Assembly: GCA_938082505.1 (NCBI GenBank)
Contig: CALLLH010000015.1
Span: forward strand, 1 to 38,743
Length of the DNA: 38,743 nt
Source of the DNA: an uncultured Flavobacteriales bacterium
Lineage (GTDB): Bacteria > Bacteroidota > Bacteroidia > Flavobacteriales_D > Sanyastnellaceae
Direction of reading: 5' to 3'
Positions 33,435 to 38,743 of the stretch are shown piece by piece. Both the position numbers and the translations under genes were made by a program. Below the pieces are notes generated by a model. That model saw only the letters and a list, made by a program, of their open reading frames with translations, was not told the origin of the DNA and made no database searches. Position 1 is the stretch's first letter. Every line of letters starts with the position of its first letter.

Positions 33435-34280
33435 ATGGAGCGATTTGATCTTCCCATAGCGCTGGAGCGTCCGCTGGTTTTCTTCGATTTGGAGACGACA
33501 GGAACGGATGTGGCCACGGACCGTATTGTAGAAATGGCCTTCATCAAGGTCATGCCGGATGGCCAGTGGCAAATGCGCCCGGACAAGGCACAGGGGCAGG
33601 GACGCCTTTTGATCAATCCTGAAATGCCCATTCCCGCGGAGTCTACCGCCATTCATGGGATTGGTGACGCCGAAGTCAAGGACGCTCCGGTTTTTTCGTC
33701 GCTTGCGGCGAGGTTGTTCCGTTGGCTTGAAGGGTGTGACCTCGCAGGGTTCAATTCGAACCGGTTCGATGTGCCGCTTCTCGCCGAAGAATTCTTGCGT
33801 TGCAACATTGCATTCAAGGTGACCGACCGTCACCTCGTGGACGTACAGAACATCTTCCACAAGATGGAGCAGCGCACCCTCCGGGCGGCGTTGAAGTTCT
33901 ATTGTGACGAGGATTTGGCGGACGCACATGAGGCGTTGCCGGATATCGAAGCCACACTCAAGGTCTTTGCAGAGCAGCTCAGCCGTTACAAGGACCGGAC
34001 CATCTTGGATTCAAAGGGGGATACGGTCGGGCCAATGCCTCAGGATGTGCCGGGGATCGCGGAGTTCGGAAGTCGCGGCCGGAACGCGGATTTGGCGGGC
34101 CGTTTCGTTTTCGATGATGAGGATCATGTGACGTTCAACTTCGGGAAATACCGCGGGGTTCGGCTTCGTGATGTGCTCAAGCGGGATCCGGGTTATTACG
34201 GTTGGATGATGAACGGAGATTTCCCGCGGTACACCAAGCTGGTCCTCAAAGAGGAAATGGACGCGTTGAAGTCCGCCTGA
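33435..34280 (+). CDS. DEDDh 3'-5' exonuclease (DnaQ/PolC-epsilon-like) with ExoX-like C-terminus
   Basis: The 281-residue protein has the DnaQ-like nuclease fold: F-F-D-L-E-T-T-G (Asp/Glu metal ligands, residues 16-23), H-G-I-G-D near 74, G-F-N-S-N-R-F-D near 104 and the H-E-A-L-P-D-I-E-A-T of the DEDDh motif near 163. After ~220 a small extra domain (F-N-F-G-K-Y-R-G...D-P-G-Y-Y-G-W-M) resembles the ExoX C-terminal module. It should degrade single-stranded or mismatched 3' ends in repair; it is not fused to a polymerase. Its stop overlaps the next start as TGATG, coupling it to a GT4 gene with no obvious functional link. Confidence 0.9.
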   Translation: MERFDLPIALERPLVFFDLETTGTDVATDRIVEMAFIKVMPDGQWQMRPDKAQGQGRLLINPEMPIPAESTAIHGIGDAEVKDAPVFSSLAARLFRWLEGCDLAGFNSNRFDVPLLAEEFLRCNIAFKVTDRHLVDVQNIFHKMEQRTLRAALKFYCDEDLADAHEALPDIEATLKVFAEQLSRYKDRTILDSKGDTVGPMPQDVPGIAEFGSRGRNADLAGRFVFDDEDHVTFNFGKYRGVRLRDVLKRDPGYYGWMMNGDFPRYTKLVLKEEMDALKSA

Positions 34281-35419
34281 TGGGACAGGGTCGCATCGCG
34301 GTCCTGGTTTCGAACGACCTTGAATTCGATCAGCGGGTCCGAAAGACCTGTTCGACGCTGGTGGATGCGGGCTGGGAGCCCGTGTTGATCGGAAGGCGCT
34401 TGCGCCGGAAGGACCCCTGGAGCATAGGTCGTCCTTATGGAAGTCGCCGCATGTGGCTCGGCATCCGCTCCGGACCGTTGTTCTATCTGTTGTTGCAATG
34501 GGGAATGTGGCGCGCCCTGCGCCGCATCAGGAACGAGGGCGGATGCAGGGCTGTCTGGGCAAATGACCTCGATACACTCGGGCCTGCCGTGCGGGCAGCG
34601 CGGAAATGGGGATGGGGCTTGGCCTATGACAGCCATGAGTGGTTCACCGAGGCGGAGGGATTGAAGGGAAGGCCGGTTCGAAAGGCGCTGTGGTCTTGGT
34701 GGGAACGGCGGTGTTTCTCCGCGTTGGACCGCATGCTGACGGTGAACGAGGCGATTGCAGCGGCCTATCGCGCCCGATATGGCCTGCAGGTCCAGGTGGT
34801 GCCGAATGTGCCCGAGCGCATGAAGCCGGCGGTTCCCATGACGCGTTCATCCTTGGGATGGCCGGAGGATCGCATGGTGCTGCTGATGCAGGGGGCCTTC
34901 ATGGACCGCGACCGGGGAGCCTTGGATGCAGTGCGGGCTTTGGTCCATCTGCCGGAATGCCACTTGGCGTTGATCGGGGCCGGGCCGGAGCACGCAGAGG
35001 CCCGCTCGGTGGGGCGCGAACTCGGGGTATCCGAGCGGCTGCACGTTCATGAAAGGATGCCTTTTGAACAACTGAGGCGATGCACGGCCACGGCCGACGT
35101 GGGCTTGTCACTGGACCGACCGACGGTCGACAATTACCGATTCAGTCTACCTAACAAGTTGTTCGATTATGTGCATGCAGGGATTCCCGTAGTCTGCTCC
35201 GACCTTCCGGTGGCCGGGCGATTCGTGTCGGATGAAGGTGTTGGATCCGTGGTGTCGGCAGCGGAAGGGCCGGAAGCCATAGCCCAGTCCATTGCCGATG
35301 CCGTCAACAGACTGAAGCAATCCATGCCGGCCAAGGAGCATCTGGCGGCTGTGGCGGAACGCCACCATTGGAATGCCCATGCGGCGGTGTTGCTGCAAGC
35401 GATTCACGCCCTGCGCTGA
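34280..35419 (+). CDS. GT4 (GT-B fold) glycosyltransferase
   Basis: The 379-residue cytosolic protein has a two-domain GT-B layout: N-terminal D-L-E-F-D-Q-R-V-R-K near residue 13, Y-D-S-H-E-W-F near 116, V-V-P-N-V-P-E near 172, and the donor-binding region P-N-K-L-F-D-Y-V-H-A-G-I-P-V-V near 291. It probably adds a sugar to a surface glycan precursor. The start ATG 34280 shares one base with the exonuclease stop. Its 3' end overlaps the convergent GT2 gene by 16 nt. Confidence 0.9.
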   Translation: MGQGRIAVLVSNDLEFDQRVRKTCSTLVDAGWEPVLIGRRLRRKDPWSIGRPYGSRRMWLGIRSGPLFYLLLQWGMWRALRRIRNEGGCRAVWANDLDTLGPAVRAARKWGWGLAYDSHEWFTEAEGLKGRPVRKALWSWWERRCFSALDRMLTVNEAIAAAYRARYGLQVQVVPNVPERMKPAVPMTRSSLGWPEDRMVLLMQGAFMDRDRGALDAVRALVHLPECHLALIGAGPEHAEARSVGRELGVSERLHVHERMPFEQLRRCTATADVGLSLDRPTVDNYRFSLPNKLFDYVHAGIPVVCSDLPVAGRFVSDEGVGSVVSAAEGPEAIAQSIADAVNRLKQSMPAKEHLAAVAERHHWNAHAAVLLQAIHALR

Positions 35420-36156
35420 CGCTTCCAGCGCGATTTGAAACCAATCCAGAGGGGTTGCAGGCTTTTGGTGAGCCCGGGTTTCAGTACGGCCTGTTTCATC
35501 AGGAGTTCTTCGGCATACAATGCCGGTGTGAATTTGCGGGAAACGCCGCCTGGTGCGGCGCTGACCCAATCTTCGCCAAAGCTCCAACGGGCCTGGACGG
35601 ATTCCTGCCACATGTCGAGATTGAGGGCATAGTCTCCGAGAACCGGGTATTCCAGCGGGAAGCCACCGAATGTCCGGATCAACTGCAGGGGATAGGCGAT
35701 GCCTTGGTGGTGGGCGATGTTGCGCCACCGCAATCCCCGGTCCCATTTCGGGGGGTAGTGCCGGGGCACACCGGGTTCCGCATCCGGGATGCGCACCCCG
35801 CCCAGTTCGAGTGTGTCATCGACGTGGCTCCACCGCTGCAGGGCACGGCCCAAACCTGAGAGGGGCACATCGCCGGCCCCAAGGAAGAGGATGCGATCGC
35901 CCGTGGCGCGTTCCACGAGTCGGTTCATGGCATCGTAGATCCCTCGGTCTTGTTGGAATTCTCCGCGGGGTGTGGAGGGGTGATTTTCGAGCAAGGTGCG
36001 GATGGCGGGCGCATCCGGTTGAGCCACCTGCACCAGGATTTCAATTTCCTGGTCCCCCAGAGCGCGGTGCGCCCCCTCCAACGTTCTGCGCAGGGGTTCG
36101 CAATGGGCATCACCTGAAATCGGAATGGCCAAGGTGAGGGGGGCATGTTCAGCCAT
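35404..36156 (-). CDS. GT2 glycosyltransferase, WcaE-like
   Basis: The 250-residue protein starts L-T-L-A-I-P-I-S-G-D and has the WcaE-type motif Q-Q-D-R-G-I-Y-D-A-M-N-R (~68-79), F-L-G-A-G-D near 93 and R-H-Y-P-P-K-W-D...H-H-Q-G-I near 150. WcaE-type enzymes add sugars to colanic-acid-like repeat units. There is no membrane segment. It overlaps ftsE by 8 nt and is the last gene of the minus-strand set; its 3' end overlaps the GT4 gene on the other strand. Confidence 0.85.
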   Translation of the reverse strand: MAEHAPLTLAIPISGDAHCEPLRRTLEGAHRALGDQEIEILVQVAQPDAPAIRTLLENHPSTPRGEFQQDRGIYDAMNRLVERATGDRILFLGAGDVPLSGLGRALQRWSHVDDTLELGGVRIPDAEPGVPRHYPPKWDRGLRWRNIAHHQGIAYPLQLIRTFGGFPLEYPVLGDYALNLDMWQESVQARWSFGEDWVSAAPGGVSRKFTPALYAEELLMKQAVLKPGLTKSLQPLWIGFKSRWKRQRRA

Positions 36157-36847
36157 GAACTGCCGTCGGCTTTGAGGCCATTTCCTGGAGCTTGCCCTCG
36201 GTACAGCGCAACACCCTTCCTGGGTGCCGTTGCAGGATACCGTGGTTGTGGGTGGCCATCAGGACGCAACGGCCTTCCCGGGCCAGGTTGTGGAGGAGTT
36301 CGAGGATGCCTTCGGCTGTCTCGGGATCGAGGTTCCCGGTGGGTTCGTCGGCGAGGATCAGTTCAGGTGAATTGAGCAGCGCCCTGGCGATGGCGAGGCG
36401 CTGGCGCTCGCCGCCGCTGAGCTCGAACGGCATCTTGTAGCCTTTGTTTTCCAGCCCGACATCTTCGAGCACCTCGGCAATTCGGCGTTCCCGATCGGCG
36501 GGATCCTTCCAGTCGGTGACCTTGAGTACGAAGTGCAGGTTGTCCTGGGCCGTGCGGTCGGACAGGAGTTCGAAGTCCTGGAAGACGATGCCGAGTTTCC
36601 GTCGAAGGAGGTGGACTTTGTGCTGCTTCAGATGGCGCAGGTCCACACCGCAAACCGTGCCCTCGCCATTGGTGAGGGGAAGCTCTCCATACAAGGTTTT
36701 GAGCAGGCTGCTCTTGCCCGACCCTGTCCGGCCGATGAGGTAGATGAATTCTCCGGCGCGGGCCTGAAGTTCCACGCCGCGCAGGACGACATGCTCCTCC
36801 TGGTGCAGGTTTGCGCCGGAGAGGTGGATGAGGGGCTGTTCGTCCAC
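36149..36847 (-). CDS. ftsE: FtsE-type ABC transporter ATPase
   Basis: The 232-residue ATPase has Walker A G-R-T-G-S-G-K-S-S near residue 39, Q-loop F-Q-D-F-E-L-L-S-D-R-T, signature L-S-G-G-E-R-Q-R and Walker B L-I-L-A-D-E-P-T-G-N-L-D. The F-Q-D-F-x-L-L-x-D-R-T-x-x-x-N wording is typical of FtsE. FtsEX controls murein hydrolases at the division site. FtsX is not next to it, so it could be at another locus. The start is a GTG at 36847, 6 nt after the M16 stop; no in-frame ATG is near. It overlaps the GT2 gene by 8 nt. Confidence 0.88.
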   Translation of the reverse strand: MDEQPLIHLSGANLHQEEHVVLRGVELQARAGEFIYLIGRTGSGKSSLLKTLYGELPLTNGEGTVCGVDLRHLKQHKVHLLRRKLGIVFQDFELLSDRTAQDNLHFVLKVTDWKDPADRERRIAEVLEDVGLENKGYKMPFELSGGERQRLAIARALLNSPELILADEPTGNLDPETAEGILELLHNLAREGRCVLMATHNHGILQRHPGRVLRCTEGKLQEMASKPTAVHG

Positions 36848-36853
36848 CGGGGG

Positions 36854-38743
36854 TTATTCTACCGAATAGGTGGCCGGATCAATCTTGGCGTTCACCTTGA
36901 TCTCTGAAAGGGTCATCTTCATTTGCTGCCCCGACGTGGACATGGTGACATTGCCTTCAAACAGCATGCCTTTGGCTTCGGTGGGCTCGCCGTAATCAAG
37001 CGTGACCGACATGTCGCCTCTGGGTGAACTCTCGCTGCGCACCGTTCGGGTCCGAAGTCCGGAAGCGACATCGAACCAGTGGCTTTCGGCCACCTTGCCA
37101 TCAAGGCGGAGTTCCACGAGGTACTGTGGTGCTTCGTCGATTTTGTCGATGCCGAGCAGTTCTGCGCTGAGGCCGTAGTTGGAGAGGTGGAGGAATTCCG
37201 TGAGGTCGTGATTGCGCTGGACATTCTTTACCCCTTTCTCATCCATGGGCGTGTTCTGTCCCATGGCGGTTTCTCTTCCTTTCGTGCCGTCGAAACGGGT
37301 TTCCTGCATCACGTTGCCTCCGGCGCTGATTTTGTTGTAGCCGGCGCCACCGTTGAGATGGCCCTGTTCCATGACAAGTTCCATCGGACCGGCGGCCATG
37401 GTCCCTATGGTCATGAGGCTCTTCACCTTGGCCAATTTCTCAGCACCACCACGCGCGGAATAGTAGGCGTTGAAGACGTCCATCGCGGTCATGCCCTCAG
37501 GGGCAGGATCCAGATCCTTCAGGGGTTCGCCGAAGGCATCGAAGAATTCCACCTGACCCGAAGCTGCGAACCGGGCCAAACCGTCGGCTACGTCGCGGTT
37601 GCCCGCGATGGTGATGTTCATGTTGTCCGGGCGCAGGTATGTGCGGGCGACGCGCTGGACATCTTCCACGGTGACGGCGTCCAATCGGGCGAGGTACGTG
37701 GCGTAGTAATCATCCGGGAAGCCGTACCGCTCGATGTTGAGGGCGAACCGAGAAAGGGTCTCCGGTCGCTCAAGCGAGAGGGCGAAGCTGCCGTTCAAGT
37801 AGTTCTTGACGAATTGGAGTGTGCTGTCCGGGGCCGGACTGTCGACCATTTTTCGGATTTCGGAAAGGAACTCGACGAGAGAACTGTCTGTGACCTCGTT
37901 CCGAACACTGGCACGCGCACTGAAGTTGGCGACGAGTTTATCCGGTCCTACGGAACTGCGCGCGCCATAGGTGTAGGCCTTGTCTTCACGCAGGTTCTGG
38001 TTGAGGCGGCTCCCGAAGAATCCGCCGAGCATGGTGTTCATCACGCTCACGGCGACGACATCCGGATGGCCCGGCTTCAGGTACACCGGGAAGGTGATGT
38101 TGATGACGCTTTGAACAGCGCCCGGAACCGGGGCGAAGCATACGCGGTTCCCCGCAGGAGGCACCGGGCGTGGGAAGCGCTGGGCCTTCACTTCATTCGG
38201 GCGCCAATCCCCAAAGTACTCCTCTGCTTGCTTCTTGGCTTGGGCTGGGGTGATGTCGCCGACGACGACGAGGTAGGCCACATTGGGCTTCCAGACGGAA
38301 GCGTAATGCTCGAGCAGGTCGCCGCGGGTGATGGCCTGTACCGTGGTCTCGTTCGAGCTCTCACCATAGGGGTGGGAGAGGCCAAAGCACATGGCGCGGG
38401 ACAGTCGGCCCGAAATCTGGTTGGCGTCGGTGGCGCTGCTTGCGAAACCGCTCAGGGTCTGCTTGCGCTCCTTCTCGAGTTCCTCCTCTGGAAAGGTGGG
38501 GTTCATGAGCACGTCCGACATGATCTCGAGCAGGGTCTCGCTGTGCTGCACAAGGCAACGGCCGTTCATGCCGAAGCCCGATGTGCCGAAGCTGGCTCCG
38601 ATGCGGTCCACGGCCTCATCTATTTCGGCTTTGGTGCGGCTGGCGGTGCCGGCGCGCATGAGCGAACCTGCCATCGAGGTGTAACCGGCGCGGGCCCCTT
38701 CGAAGATGGGATCGACGTCCAGGGTCAGGCGGTAGCTGACGCG
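36854..38743 (-). CDS. M16 family peptidase-like protein, zinc motif absent, extra C-terminal domain (N-terminus outside window)
   Basis: The frame is open to the right edge (23 further codons before Met at 38674), so the start and any signal peptide are missing. About 629 residues are visible. The first ~410 fit two M16 domains (G-T-A-S-R-T-K-A-E-I-D-E-A-V-D-R-I-G-A near the edge; L-N-Q-N-L-R-E-D-K-A-Y-T-Y-G-A near residue 260). Where M16 peptidases have H-x-x-E-H before G-T, this has T-S-M-A-G-S-L-M-R-A-G-T, so it is probably the non-catalytic partner of an active M16 subunit. The last ~220 residues (M-D-V-F-N-A-Y-Y-S-A-R-G-G to the end) look like a beta-rich LolA/LolB-type lipoprotein-carrier fold. 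It is followed by ftsE after 6 nt. Confidence 0.85.
   Translation of the reverse strand, partial: RVSYRLTLDVDPIFEGARAGYTSMAGSLMRAGTASRTKAEIDEAVDRIGASFGTSGFGMNGRCLVQHSETLLEIMSDVLMNPTFPEEELEKERKQTLSGFASSATDANQISGRLSRAMCFGLSHPYGESSNETTVQAITRGDLLEHYASVWKPNVAYLVVVGDITPAQAKKQAEEYFGDWRPNEVKAQRFPRPVPPAGNRVCFAPVPGAVQSVINITFPVYLKPGHPDVVAVSVMNTMLGGFFGSRLNQNLREDKAYTYGARSSVGPDKLVANFSARASVRNEVTDSSLVEFLSEIRKMVDSPAPDSTLQFVKNYLNGSFALSLERPETLSRFALNIERYGFPDDYYATYLARLDAVTVEDVQRVARTYLRPDNMNITIAGNRDVADGLARFAASGQVEFFDAFGEPLKDLDPAPEGMTAMDVFNAYYSARGGAEKLAKVKSLMTIGTMAAGPMELVMEQGHLNGGAGYNKISAGGNVMQETRFDGTKGRETAMGQNTPMDEKGVKNVQRNHDLTEFLHLSNYGLSAELLGIDKIDEAPQYLVELRLDGKVAESHWFDVASGLRTRTVRSESSPRGDMSVTLDYGEPTEAKGMLFEGNVTMSTSGQQMKMTLSEIKVNAKIDPATYSVE

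Overview
The window is a gene-dense, GC-rich stretch (33 protein genes, no RNA genes seen) from a member of the Bacteroidota. The evidence is a type IX secretion (T9SS) C-terminal sorting domain, PD40/OmpA and GT2 proteins of Bacteroidota type, menaquinone biosynthesis (menG), an Mpl ligase, general absence of Shine-Dalgarno sequences, and repeated TAnnTTTG-like -7 promoter boxes. I cannot place it below phylum with confidence. No insertion sequence, prophage, CRISPR array, rRNA or tRNA is visible.

Layout. (1) 1-2647 is the 3' part of a secreted T9SS cargo protein, ending at a bidirectional hairpin terminator. (2) 2720-6400 is a phenylacetyl-CoA epoxidase module: paaABCD on the minus strand, with the reductase gene paaE divergent. 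(3) 6414-8852 holds an ABC-F ATPase (Uup type) and a divergent ElaA-type acetyltransferase whose start regions mirror each other. (4) 8873-11826 is a plus-strand set of an ExoA-like GT2, an O-antigen ligase/polymerase and a transglutaminase-like protein. (5) 11839-15232 carries pyrG, an AI-2E family membrane protein and a SixA-type phosphatase on the minus strand. (6) 15346-16880 is a DtxR/MntR-type metalloregulator followed by a ZIP metal transporter, with a candidate operator upstream. (7) 16886-26756 is a long minus-strand run in the order sodium symporter, aminotransferase, heptose-7-phosphate kinase, TrkH, MenG, AroA, EI24 protein, Mpl, mostly joined by 1-4 nt overlaps. (8) 26898-29422 is recR overlapping a very unusual glycosyltransferase fusion. 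(9) 29500-35419 holds a 2-oxoacid dehydrogenase E2, a TPR-PD40-OmpA protein, a DEDDh exonuclease and a GT4. (10) 35404-38743 is a minus-strand set of an M16 peptidase-like protein (cut by the window end), FtsE and a GT2.

Much of the content concerns the cell envelope: surface polysaccharide, LPS heptose, peptidoglycan recycling, outer-membrane and secreted proteins. The most notable observations are: a recurrent TAnnTTYG/TAnnTTG box placed 4-9 nt before many start codons, which suggests leaderless or near-leaderless mRNAs and helps decide several starts (for example a GTG start for recR); a GT2 protein fused to a WbaP/WcaJ-like tail that seems to have lost the catalytic core of the phosphoglycosyltransferase; and an M16 protein without its zinc motif carrying an extra C-terminal domain. 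I found no defence system or other clear, wholly new multi-gene system.
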